From contig MGMF01000014.1 of NCBI GenBank assembly GCA_001796335.1, positions 195,982 through 259,981 on the forward strand: DNA of 64,000 nucleotides, written 5' to 3'. The DNA comes from Chloroflexi bacterium GWB2_49_20 (GTDB lineage: Bacteria > Chloroflexota > Anaerolineae > Anaerolineales > Villigracilaceae). Each line of letters begins with the position of its first letter. Position 1 is the stretch's first letter. Below are positions 46,288 through 54,526 of the stretch, one piece after another. Below the pieces are notes generated by a model. The model was not told where the DNA came from. It saw only the letters and a program-made list of their open reading frames with translations, and did not search any database. Made by a program: the position numbers and the translations under genes.

Positions 46288-48000
46288 CTATTGGACTCCC
46301 TCAAAAAGCGAAACCATATCCTGCACACGGATGACCTGTTGTTTTAGATTGTAGGAGGCAAGGGTATTGCTGAGTTCTGCGACTTCAGGCAACGAGATAT
46401 TGCACTCATTCAAAAGCTCTTTCTGTTGAAAGATACTTTCAGGCGACCCCGCTATCTTAATGGCTCCATCGCGCATGGCGATCACCCGACTTGCATAATT
46501 AGCCGCCAGGGAAACATCGTGTGTGATGATGATAACGGTCAGGCCGCGGTCGTGCAAAGAAGAGATATAACGCATGATGCGCAAGGCGACATTGTAATCA
46601 GCTCCGGTCGCAGGTTCATCCAGGACAAGTACATGAGGTTCCATGATCAGCACAGACGCGATAGCGATCAGTTTCCGCTCTGCGAGTCCCATAAAGTAAG
46701 GTTCTGCCTCGCGCCGGTCCTCCATTTCGATGTCATGCAGGGCGCGCTGGACTGCCTGTTCGATGCGATCCGCTGACCAACCCAGATTTTTTGGACCAAA
46801 GGATAATTCATCCCCGACAGTTTTTGAAAAGATCTGGTGGTCGGGATTTTGGAAAACATATCCAACGCGGGTTGCCAGGTGTGCGACGGATTCTTTTTGA
46901 GTATCCAACCCCTCGACAAGCACCTGCCCCTTGTTGGGTTTTAGCAGTCCATTTAGATGTTTTGCCAAAGTAGTTTTACCAGCACCATTCTGACCCATGA
47001 TCGCAAGAAAATCCCCACTGTCGATGTTGAGATCAATTCCTTGCAGGACCATTCTTCCATTCGGGTATCCGAATGAAACATTTTTTATTTCGATTAAATG
47101 TTTTTCAGGCGCTGGCGTTTCAACACGCGGCATGACCTGAAGGCTCACCCCCTGGATCATCGCACCAAATTTTTCCGTGGCCTGTGCGATACTGATCGGC
47201 AGGGTACCGATCCATAGTTTTCGTTTTCGTAACTGGTAACTTATTTCGGTCACATCCGGCAACTTTACACCGGAACCACGGACCAACTCTGCCTGGTCCA
47301 ATACGATTTCAGGAGTATCGATCACAAGCACTTTGCCGTCATCAAGGATGAGCAGTCGATGAGCATATGGCAGGACCTCGTGTAATTCCTGATCAACAAT
47401 AAAGATCGTAATGCCATGTTCCCGATTCAAAAAGGATATGGTTTCCAACACATCCTGTTTGCCGATCGGATCCAATTCAGCAGTCGGGTTATCCAGCACC
47501 AATAACTGGGGACGGAACGCCAGGGCTGATGCAATTGCAAGGCGCTGTTTCTGACCTCCTGAAAGATTCCATGGGGAAGAATTTTGCAAATGGCTTAACT
47601 TGACCACATCGAGCGCCCAATCTACGCGTTCCCTGATTTCTTCGCGCGGCAACATGATATTCTCAAGGCCAAATTCCACGTCTTCGCGGACAGTCAATCC
47701 CACCAACTGGGACTCTGCACTTTGCAGAACGATTCCTACCTTGGAAGCAAGGACGGCAGGTGCGGCGTCACGGGTATTCAATCCATAGATCAGGACAAAG
47801 CCTTCCATTTTCCCACCGAAACTATGAGGCACAAGGCCATTCAGGGTGTAACAAAGCGTACTTTTGCCGGAACCTGTACGGCCAGCGACCGCGATGAATT
47901 CTCCAGGTTGGATCTGAAAAGTGATATCCCGTAATACCCATTTGTTTTCAAAACCGCGGTAAGCGTAACTCAAACCCTGTATGTCTACAATTGGATCCAT
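46288..48000 (-). CDS. ecfA: ECF transporter ATPase, two fused nucleotide-binding domains
   Basis: 570 residues. NBD1 (1-240): Walker A GRTGSGKST (40-48), signature LSGGQ (146-150), Walker B VLDNPTAELD with Asn171 where the catalytic Glu belongs, and Gln204 at the switch-His position. NBD2 (300-570): Walker A GQNGAGKTT, signature degenerated to MGLAE (437-441), normal Walker B Asp461-Glu462, switch His494. The substitutions pair up: one composite site keeps every catalytic element, the other loses Glu, His and signature. Energises uptake with EcfT and the S subunit. Confidence 0.9.
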   Translation of the reverse strand: MDPIVDIQGLSYAYRGFENKWVLRDITFQIQPGEFIAVAGRTGSGKSTLCYTLNGLVPHSFGGKMEGFVLIYGLNTRDAAPAVLASKVGIVLQSAESQLVGLTVREDVEFGLENIMLPREEIRERVDWALDVVKLSHLQNSSPWNLSGGQKQRLAIASALAFRPQLLVLDNPTAELDPIGKQDVLETISFLNREHGITIFIVDQELHEVLPYAHRLLILDDGKVLVIDTPEIVLDQAELVRGSGVKLPDVTEISYQLRKRKLWIGTLPISIAQATEKFGAMIQGVSLQVMPRVETPAPEKHLIEIKNVSFGYPNGRMVLQGIDLNIDSGDFLAIMGQNGAGKTTLAKHLNGLLKPNKGQVLVEGLDTQKESVAHLATRVGYVFQNPDHQIFSKTVGDELSFGPKNLGWSADRIEQAVQRALHDIEMEDRREAEPYFMGLAERKLIAIASVLIMEPHVLVLDEPATGADYNVALRIMRYISSLHDRGLTVIIITHDVSLAANYASRVIAMRDGAIKIAGSPESIFQQKELLNECNISLPEVAELSNTLASYNLKQQVIRVQDMVSLFEGVQ

Positions 48001-48026
48001 AATTCCTCAGTTGTGCAATAGAAGGA

Positions 48027-48048
48027 GGGAGGACCGAGAGGTCCTCCC
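48027..48048 (-). promoter_or_regulatory. Stem-loop between the S-subunit and ATPase genes
   Basis: Perfect 9-bp arms GGGAGGACC / GGTCCTCCC around a 4-base loop, without a strong T run. Likely an mRNA-stability or partial-termination element inside the operon. Confidence 0.5.
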
Positions 48049-48081
48049 CATTGATATAACCCATTGACCAGGCGAGGGATG

Positions 48082-48822
48082 TTAACCCTTTTCGTACTGC
48101 ATTTCATCACGGGACAAGCCATAGCGCTTGGCTGCTGGACCGATCACACGCGCCACAATTGGACCCAACAGACCGCCTATGAAAGTGGTTACAATCACGG
48201 CAGGGAATACAGCTGTCCAGACGACCTCTGTTGGCAGCAAGTTGAGCAACTGGAAATTCGTGCAAAGGTAGAAGGCGCCAAGGAAGCACCACAGGATGGT
48301 GGTCAGGTAATATTTACCCCACGCGTTAGCCTTCAACATGGAATATTCTTCAGATGACTTATAGAAGCGATAGAACAGATAAGCCATCCACCAGGAGATA
48401 ATGAAACCGGCGATGGAGCCTGGTCCAAGTGTTCCAGCTAAGGCATCACCAATGATGTTGGAAATCATGACACCCCAGACGGCGGGCATGCCAAAGATCG
48501 CACCAAACGGGAATCTTATCAAGGCATCTGCCCGGAATGTAATCGTGCCAGGCACCAGTACAATGACCGCACCGACAGCCTGGAGGATTACCGAAAGCGC
48601 TGCGGTCATTGCTACCACTGCCACTGCCTTCACATTCCAGCGACGCTCCACCTTCACAAAGAACGGTGCGTGCAGGACGAATTGATAATTGAATATCTCG
48701 CCGATGAAGATGATCGACATTGGGATACTTAGAATGATTCCCAATACGAACATTCCATTGAAGGTAACCAACGAAGCGAGTTTGCTGAAAAAGCCTAACA
48801 GGGAAGTAAGAAATGCTTGCAT
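48082..48822 (-). CDS. ECF transporter substrate-binding (S) subunit, specificity unknown
   Basis: 246 residues, ATG after AAAGGAG. An extra N-terminal helix, then the S-subunit core: VKAVAVVAMTAALSVILQAVG (Ala-rich first helix that docks on EcfT), PGTITFRADALIRFPFGAIFGMPAVWGVMISNIIGDAL, and four more helices. The long second half and the insert between helices are unusual for the small vitamin S subunits. It does not match thiamine, biotin, riboflavin or folate types that I recognise. Operon partners suggest a ribosylated or sugar-like ligand. Confidence 0.78.
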   Translation of the reverse strand: MQAFLTSLLGFFSKLASLVTFNGMFVLGIILSIPMSIIFIGEIFNYQFVLHAPFFVKVERRWNVKAVAVVAMTAALSVILQAVGAVIVLVPGTITFRADALIRFPFGAIFGMPAVWGVMISNIIGDALAGTLGPGSIAGFIISWWMAYLFYRFYKSSEEYSMLKANAWGKYYLTTILWCFLGAFYLCTNFQLLNLLPTEVVWTAVFPAVIVTTFIGGLLGPIVARVIGPAAKRYGLSRDEMQYEKG

Positions 48823-48925
48823 GTCTGTCTCCTTTGGTCTATATAAGATAATTTTTCACGAATATCAGTTCTTTCCTTCATTTGTATAATTACCGATTCA
48901 ATATGGTGTCAGGCACCTCCTTGGT

Positions 48926-49951
48926 TTAAGCTGGAAATTCAACCAGATATTTAATCCCGCGATACTCCGCCATATCCATCAATGCGTTACGAATATTATC
49001 CATTTTCACAGTACCACTTATGATATGGCCCAATTCCTCGCGCATCGACCCCAACAAGTCGACGGCCTGGCGAAAGTGGTGAGGGGCAAAACCAAATGTC
49101 CCGACCAGGCTGACCTCATTGTAGTGAATCAGGTTTGGATCCAGACTCATCATTTGCCCTTTGGGCATGCCGGCATAAATATTTAGAATGCCTCCTTTGC
49201 GAACAAATTGCATGGAAGACTCAACCACACGAGTATCTCCAACAGAAACCATCATTTTGTCAGCGCCAGCTGGCGCGACTTTTTTAATTTCAACAGCCAG
49301 ATCCTGCCGACCGGCATCAATGACCAAATCTGCTATTGCGCGTGCCTTGGCCAGGCGCTCCGGAATCATTCCAGTCAGGATGATTTTCTGCACTCCCATT
49401 TTTCTTGCTAATAGGGATTGCAATAGTCCCATTGTGCCATCGCCAATAACTATTAAGGTATCTTCTGGTTGCAGGTGCAGAACCTCCAAGCCGTGAATAC
49501 AGCATGCCAGCGGTTCCGCGAGAGAGCCCAGGGAAAAGGAGATATCGTCTGGCAAATGAATCAAATCTTGGGCAACTATGCGATCAGGAACACGAACATA
49601 TTCGGAAAAACCGCCCGGATCAATCCCCTGTTCCATTAGTCGATCACAGGTGGTATATGATTTTCTCTTGCATTGCGGACATTCAAGACAGGGAGCATAC
49701 GGAGCAACCGCAACTCGGTCGCCAAGCTGCCAACCATCCACACGGTTGACTTCTATGATCACACCGGCAATTTCATGGCCAATCACTGAACCAGGCTGGA
49801 TCTTTGGATGGCCGCGTAGGAAGGTTTTAACATCCGTGGCACATATACCCGCTGAACGAACTTGAACTTTCACCTCGCCGGAGCAAAGATCAGGAATGGG
49901 GGTTTCTTCAACGCGAATTTCACCAGGTCCGTAATAGCGCAGGGCTTTCAT
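48926..49951 (-). CDS. Zinc-dependent medium-chain alcohol/polyol dehydrogenase
   Basis: 341 residues. Catalytic zinc site GICATDV (Cys) and GHEIAG (His-Glu), structural zinc lobe CLECPQCKRKSYTTC with four Cys, and a nucleotide-binding strand VIGDGTMGLLQSLLARK. Resembles sorbitol/threonine dehydrogenases. Start ATG overlaps the stop of the kinase upstream by four bases. Oxidises an alcohol in the cargo 2 pathway; substrate unknown. Confidence 0.87.
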   Translation of the reverse strand: MKALRYYGPGEIRVEETPIPDLCSGEVKVQVRSAGICATDVKTFLRGHPKIQPGSVIGHEIAGVIIEVNRVDGWQLGDRVAVAPYAPCLECPQCKRKSYTTCDRLMEQGIDPGGFSEYVRVPDRIVAQDLIHLPDDISFSLGSLAEPLACCIHGLEVLHLQPEDTLIVIGDGTMGLLQSLLARKMGVQKIILTGMIPERLAKARAIADLVIDAGRQDLAVEIKKVAPAGADKMMVSVGDTRVVESSMQFVRKGGILNIYAGMPKGQMMSLDPNLIHYNEVSLVGTFGFAPHHFRQAVDLLGSMREELGHIISGTVKMDNIRNALMDMAEYRGIKYLVEFPA

Positions 49952-50973
49952 AGTATTCTTTTTTGTTCCTTTTTAATTTTGATTGATCGAACAGCATTCG
50001 TACAAACACCGAAGGAAACTTCTTGGTCAGTTACTAAGAGTCGCAATGGCGTTCCATCCACACATAATCCAGTGCCTCCACGCACCCCCCGCACGTGAAT
50101 GCGATCCTGTTCACTAAAACTGAGATAGGAGGAATGAATGATTGGCAGCGCTAGAACGTCATTGGAATTCAATTCAACCTGTACCAGTGGCTGGTCAGCC
50201 ACGAGGCAACCTGCTTGCAAACCGCTAAAAGCAGTCAGGCAAACGCCCCCGGTGATTGCTTTGGCAATGAAGGATGATTCGGCCAACCCTATAATTACCG
50301 TACTGACAGATTTACCGAAGGCGATCATTTGTCGGCCTTGTGGGCCAATACGCTCCACTTGTGTTTGATCTAACCCGATTGAAGCGGGAAGGGCAGGAAC
50401 GGTTTGCCCGGAAAACTTTTTTGCGACACCTACATTGCGTAATTTCCCATCCAGCGTGGCAACTACCGTAAGGCCCAAGACGCAATCATTGAATCCGACA
50501 CCTATCAGGTCATCACCGACATACGCCATTAGAGCGGGTACTGGTATTTCATTTAACATGTCAGGGTTAAGGTGATCGATTTGATCTGAGGTACAAGTGA
50601 TTAATTCGCCTGCATTGGTCGAACCAGCACCAATCCCAAGCAAGGGAGGAGAGTTTTTGAACTGAGAAAAAATATAGGCGACATCTGCCAGTGTACCGTC
50701 GCCGCCCACTACCATGACTGCATCCAGACTTCGATTCACGAGCTTGACCGCCAGTTCCAGAGTTTGATCGCGGGAGACATCTTCCTGGATCGGGATAATT
50801 TCATGTTTGAAAGATAACCCTATTAAAGCATCAGCTCCGATCACGCCAATGCCTGTGATAACTTTACTAACACCAAGCGCTGTTAATCCTTTTTGAGCAA
50901 GGTTTATATTTACTGCTGCACCCTGCCCGGCAAAAGGATTAACAATCAAACCGATGGTCTGGAATCGCATCAT
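49948..50973 (-). CDS. ATP-NAD kinase-like (AcoX-type) protein
   Basis: 341 residues. N-terminal GLIVNPFAGQGAAVN and the NAD-kinase/diacylglycerol-kinase nucleotide motif VVGGDGTLADV, with GIGAGSTNAGE further on. The AcoX branch is found in acetoin and other catabolic operons and its real phosphoacceptor is unclear. It overlaps both neighbours by four bases, so it is tightly coupled to the aldolase and dehydrogenase. It may act on the carbon substrate rather than on NAD. Confidence 0.75.
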   Translation of the reverse strand: MMRFQTIGLIVNPFAGQGAAVNINLAQKGLTALGVSKVITGIGVIGADALIGLSFKHEIIPIQEDVSRDQTLELAVKLVNRSLDAVMVVGGDGTLADVAYIFSQFKNSPPLLGIGAGSTNAGELITCTSDQIDHLNPDMLNEIPVPALMAYVGDDLIGVGFNDCVLGLTVVATLDGKLRNVGVAKKFSGQTVPALPASIGLDQTQVERIGPQGRQMIAFGKSVSTVIIGLAESSFIAKAITGGVCLTAFSGLQAGCLVADQPLVQVELNSNDVLALPIIHSSYLSFSEQDRIHVRGVRGGTGLCVDGTPLRLLVTDQEVSFGVCTNAVRSIKIKKEQKRIL

Positions 50974-51722
50974 TTCGAGTGTATTGCCTTAACCAACCGG
51001 GTTAAAATCTGACCTGGTTGTTCCGTCTGCCAGAGGTTCCTTCCTACTGCAACTCCACGGGCTCCCGCCAGTTGAGATTGTTTTATCTCTTGGATCAAAT
51101 CCTCAGGGGATTGCCTGGATCCTCCAAGAATTACCAGAGGCACGTAACAGGCACTGGTGACAGCCTGATATGATTCGGCCGGACCCTGATAACGCATTTT
51201 TACAATATCTGCCCCGAGTTCAGCGCCCAGGCGGGCAGAAATGATCAGTTGATCAAACGTTACCTCTTTGGCTGCGAATCCCCCAGGCAGCATTTCCGCC
51301 ACCAGAGGTATACCCCACTCATCACAGCATGCGGCTACCTGCCCCATTGTGGCCAGGCTATGGGCTTCATCCGAGGTGCCAGTAATACCCATCAAAATGA
51401 CGGCATCTGCCCCCAGCCTCAACGCATCTTCCACTGAGCGGATAATCTCCATCTTTCCCCAATCCCCAGTCAGGGAGCTGGGACCACCATCAATGCGCAG
51501 GATCAACCCCGCGCCTATAAATAGGTCAGGGCAATGACGGGCAATCCCCGGGGTGGTAATGATCGCATCCGCACCATTTTGGACAAGTTCAGGAATCAAG
51601 ACTCGTGGGAACTCAAGATGTGCAAGCGGTGTAATTCCAGCGATCCCATGATCCATAGCAGCAATAACGGTTTTGCCATCCTGTTTAAAAATGCGATTAA
51701 GGCGAATTTGTTTATTTGTCAT
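50970..51722 (-). CDS. DhnA/LsrF-type class I aldolase
   Basis: 250 residues, TIM barrel of the DeoC/FbaB/LsrF superfamily: AAMDHGIAG, LRIDGGPSSLTGDW, AVILMGITGTSDEA, GADIVKMRYQGP (Schiff-base Lys) and ILGGSRQSPEDLIQEI. Enzymes of this group cleave or condense phosphorylated ketoses, including the AI-2 thiolase LsrF. With a SorC regulator upstream and a kinase and dehydrogenase downstream, it probably performs the C-C cleavage of a phosphorylated intermediate. Confidence 0.83.
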   Translation of the reverse strand: MTNKQIRLNRIFKQDGKTVIAAMDHGIAGITPLAHLEFPRVLIPELVQNGADAIITTPGIARHCPDLFIGAGLILRIDGGPSSLTGDWGKMEIIRSVEDALRLGADAVILMGITGTSDEAHSLATMGQVAACCDEWGIPLVAEMLPGGFAAKEVTFDQLIISARLGAELGADIVKMRYQGPAESYQAVTSACYVPLVILGGSRQSPEDLIQEIKQSQLAGARGVAVGRNLWQTEQPGQILTRLVKAIHSK

Positions 51723-52692
51723 TATTTTTTTCTTCTTTCAGGATAGAAAGTATCGTCCGGGCTGTTAAATCATCAGTAATGAGGGTTTGAATATATTTCC
51801 CCTTGATGGCACTCAAGATCGCTTGTGCTTTGGATGACCCGCTTGCAATTGCAATGACGTTTGGAACACGCCGTAACTGTTCGAGGGAGATACCGATCAC
51901 TCCTCTTAAACCATCCGTGATTGCATAACCATTCCGGTCAAAAAACTGCATGCAGATATCCCCCGTTGCGTCAGCAGACAGCAATCTTTGCCGAGTTTCC
52001 ACATCTAAATAATTGACGAACAGGACACTTAATTCAGTTTCAAAATCCACATTGCCGATACCAACCAAGGCTGTTGTAAGATGATCCCAAATACTTGTTA
52101 TCATTTTGCTGTCTTCTGACGCCATCAAATTGGATTTGGCCTCTTCGTTCTCAACAATTGCAGGTAAAAATAGCTGATACGAGGTACCCTTGAAGTTTTT
52201 TGCGAAGATCCTGATCAGTTCATTGACTTGAAAATGCGGCGAAATCTGCCCCAATCCACCCGTTAATGGCACAAGTGTGACATCGGTAACCGATTGCGGT
52301 TGCAGGGATTGCACAATGGCATATAAGGTTCGTCCCCAACCAACACCAACCACATCCTGCGGTTTTATATTTTTTTCGAGATACCTTGCTGCTGAAATTC
52401 CTACACGCTTCAAATTCAAATCAGGTGCGCTTGAAATTGCGGACGTAATAACAGCTTCTTTAAGCCCTGTCTCCCGACAGAACTCATCAACTAATTCTTG
52501 ATTGATCGCAAACGGATCCACCACAGTGATTGTTACAATATGTTCCTCGCGCGCTCGAACGAGAAGCCGGGAGATGGTAGGACGAGAAATTCCCATTGCT
52601 ACCGCAACTTCTTGTTGTGTGCACCCACCTTCATAGTACAGATGGGCAGCCATAGCCATTTGTTGCATTTCTTCGCGAAGTGTGATTGCCAT
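51712..52692 (-). CDS. SorC/DeoR-family transcriptional regulator
   Basis: 326 residues. N-terminal helix-turn-helix (AHLYYEGGCTQQEVAVAMGISRPTISRLLVRARE, about 16-50), then a SorC sugar-phosphate-binding domain (VGVGWGRTLYAI, GGLGQISPHFQVNEL, IASGSSKAQAILSAIKGKYIQTLITD). These regulators respond to phosphorylated sugars. First gene of the cargo 2 operon and only a few bases from a perfect palindrome, so autoregulation and control of the whole operon are likely. Overlaps the aldolase by 11 bases. Confidence 0.9.
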   Translation of the reverse strand: MAITLREEMQQMAMAAHLYYEGGCTQQEVAVAMGISRPTISRLLVRAREEHIVTITVVDPFAINQELVDEFCRETGLKEAVITSAISSAPDLNLKRVGISAARYLEKNIKPQDVVGVGWGRTLYAIVQSLQPQSVTDVTLVPLTGGLGQISPHFQVNELIRIFAKNFKGTSYQLFLPAIVENEEAKSNLMASEDSKMITSIWDHLTTALVGIGNVDFETELSVLFVNYLDVETRQRLLSADATGDICMQFFDRNGYAITDGLRGVIGISLEQLRRVPNVIAIASGSSKAQAILSAIKGKYIQTLITDDLTARTILSILKEEKNNDK

Positions 52693-52695
52693 AAT

Positions 52696-52734
52696 TAATA
52701 TTGAACAAATGTAATTTACATTTGTTCAATATTA
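52696..52734. promoter_or_regulatory. Perfect 18-bp-arm palindromic operator for the SorC-type regulator
   Basis: Arms of 18 bases (left arm reads TAATATTGAACAAATGTA) separated by ATT, fully symmetric. It ends 3 bases before the regulator start codon on the minus strand, so bound protein would block transcription or initiation of the operon. Confidence 0.8.
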
Positions 52735-52939
52735 GCATTTATTTACATTCGAGTCAAGAAGGAAACTAACAGAAGGAAACTTCAGAGTATTTGTCCCATA
52801 AAAGGTTGGTGATTATTTAGACGCAAGATGTTGGGAAAAATGATTGTGATCGCCTACTGTATCAACTGGTTTTTCATTATTTATGTGAAAACCTAATACC
52901 TAAGGGACAAATACACTTCAGAGGGGGGTTATAATTAGA
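52735..52939. other. Spacer between the operator and repeat B2
   Basis: AT-rich non-coding stretch; the cargo 2 promoter should lie here reading leftward. No repeat or gene recognised. Confidence 0.4.
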
Positions 52940-53283
52940 CCCCAAACAGGATTCTCATAAGTCTACAGTCAGAGGTTCAAATCCCCCGCTACACCATTCA
53001 AATCCGTTGAACCCAGTCTTTTTTTCGAAACAAATCTCCTTTCCAAAAATGATGGATGTGATACAAATCAACTTGTTTTCTAGCGCTTCAAATCATAGCC
53101 CAGTGGTTGCAGGTGTAGACCTAAGAATTATGTCCAGCTGAAAGCTTCTATTTTAGGAATAGGTAACACTGGCAATACTTGACGAAACCCGCAGTTTCAA
53201 TTAGATTCTAAAAGGTAATTCTTTTGCGCCATATATTCCCCTGATCTCAGGGAAGGGCGTAGTTCGGAAAAGATTCGCGTTGG
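52940..53283. repeat. Repeat B, copy 2 (right end of module 2)
   Basis: Relative of 42890-43241. Opens with a tRNA-like 3' half (CTCATAA loop-like, AGAGGTTCAAATCCC, ending GCTACACCA at about 52995) that lacks a matching 5' half, continues with patchy similarity (TTCTAGCG/TTCAAATCATA region) and the 56-bp identical core 53171-53226, and ends GATTCGCGTTGGGTC. No protein is encoded. Confidence 0.8.
53179..53207 (+). promoter_or_regulatory. Promoter-like pair in repeat B2
   Basis: TTGACG (53179-53184), 17 bases, TAGATT (53202-53207). A transcript from here would end about 105 bases later at the terminator 53295-53320. Confidence 0.45.
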
Positions 53284-53320
53284 GTCTCCAGTTGGAAGCG
53301 GGAACACCCCGCTTCTTTTT
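53214..53320 (+). ncRNA. Candidate small RNA at the right end of module 2
   Basis: Bounded by the promoter-like pair upstream and an intrinsic terminator downstream, with no open frame. It contains a stem around CCCTGATCTCAGGG; the same stem in copy B1 is built from different bases (CTGAATTCAG flanked by T and A runs), one pair having changed from T-A to C-G, which suggests a conserved RNA fold. No known RNA family is recognised. Confidence 0.3.
53295..53320 (+). terminator. Intrinsic terminator before surE
   Basis: GAAGCGGG, 5-base loop, CCCGCTTC, then five T. Confidence 0.85.
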
Positions 53321-53346
53321 GTTCAAATCAATGTCAAGGTGTTGTC

Positions 53347-54150
53347 ATGGAAAAAAAACAGATCCTGTTAACCAATGATGATGGCATTCAATCCCCCGGT
53401 TTGTGGGCGGCGGCTGAAGTGCTTTCAACCCTGGGTTATGTGACAGTGGTTGCACCGCGCCTGCAATCCTCCGGGATGGGTCGCAGCCTGCCGTCTTCAT
53501 CGGATGGCATCATCCGCAAAGAGACAGTTCAAGTATCCGGAAAGGATTGGACAGTGTATGCAGTGGGTGGATCTCCTGCCCAGGCTGTCCAGCATGGCCT
53601 GTTGGAGATCATGCCGCAGCATCCACACCTGGTGGTTTCGGGCATCAATTATGGTGAGAATGTTGCCACGGGCATTACCATCTCGGGTACAGTGGGAGCA
53701 GCCCTCGAAGCCGCCTCAATGGGTATCCCCGCCCTGGCCATCTCCCTTCAAACCGCAACCCATTTGCATCTGTCTTATTCAACCGAAGTGGATTTTTCCA
53801 TAGCAGCCCATTTTGCAGCTTATTTTGGCCGGCTGTTGCTTGAAAGGAACTTTCCGCAGGATGTGGATCTTCTCAAAGTGGATGTGCCTGCACAGGCCGG
53901 CAAACAAACACCCTGGCAGCTTACCCGTGTTGCCCGCCAGCGTTATTATGACCCGGATCCGCCACTAAGAGAATCCTGGGATCAGCCGGCTAATGTGCGT
54001 TATCACGAAAATATGATTATTGATCAGCAGAATGAAAACAGTGATGTGTATGTACTGCGCACCAGGGGGTTGGTGTCAGTCACTCCTATCAGCCTGGATA
54101 TGACCTCCCGGACTGATTTTACAACCCTGGATAAGTTCATGCGGGATTGA
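53347..54150 (+). CDS. surE: 5'/3'-nucleotidase SurE
   Basis: 267 residues. Metal-binding start ILLTNDDGIQSPG (Asp-Asp), SSGMGRSL, GGSPAQAVQHGL and the Asn of SGINYGEN, the full SurE set. It removes phosphate from nucleoside monophosphates. It lies just right of the two-module island and has the more GC-rich composition of the flanking chromosome. Confidence 0.93.
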   Translation: MEKKQILLTNDDGIQSPGLWAAAEVLSTLGYVTVVAPRLQSSGMGRSLPSSSDGIIRKETVQVSGKDWTVYAVGGSPAQAVQHGLLEIMPQHPHLVVSGINYGENVATGITISGTVGAALEAASMGIPALAISLQTATHLHLSYSTEVDFSIAAHFAAYFGRLLLERNFPQDVDLLKVDVPAQAGKQTPWQLTRVARQRYYDPDPPLRESWDQPANVRYHENMIIDQQNENSDVYVLRTRGLVSVTPISLDMTSRTDFTTLDKFMRD

Positions 54151-54526
54151 AGCGAACTTTGAATATGTTCCTTTATTACGCACGTAAGAATATCGTCCCG
54201 CCGATGGGACCCGGAGGTGAATGTTTGATCACATACCAGGATCTTTAAACACAAGCCTTCGGGATGGTTGTTTGACGGGTTATTTCCATGTCATCTCGGG
54301 ATGGGACATTGTCCCTGTTGGGGAGTGATAATAGACAATTTGTAAGCCTCCGACTCGCCCAAATTTCATATTGACCCCGTTCTCATTTCCTAATACAATC
54401 ATTTTATGGCAACAGATAAATCTCTTTGCGGGGGTTTTTTTCTGACCGATCATGATCCTCCGAGGTGATCCGTCATCTGCTGAATTGTTGTTTTATCCAG
54501 AAATTCAAGTTACCGAGGAGAAAACC
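54151..54526. other. Intergenic region between surE and kamA
   Basis: About 375 bases. Two small inverted repeats are visible: GTCCC/GGGAC (54195-54210) and GGGACA-T-TGTCCC (54303-54315), the latter with the symmetry of a repressor site. No T run follows either. No gene seen. Confidence 0.4.

Noticed and set aside
48823-48925. A vitamin riboswitch in front of the ECF S-subunit gene
   Set aside because: The gap is only about 100 bases and shows no THI, FMN, cobalamin or PreQ1 consensus that I can recognise; only a 4-bp GGTG/CACC hairpin is present.
52940-52996. An intact tRNA (anticodon CAT-like) in repeat B2
   Set aside because: Only the 3' half can be folded; T-stem mismatches and no 5' acceptor or D arm are found upstream.
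29515-53346. A phage or ICE inserted at tRNA-Arg
   Set aside because: No integrase, excisionase, replication, mobilisation or structural phage gene is visible; only the repeat architecture resembles an integrative element.
54303-54315. LexA-like operator upstream of kamA
   Set aside because: GGGACA-T-TGTCCC is symmetric but matches neither the E. coli nor the Gram-positive LexA consensus; left as an unassigned inverted repeat.
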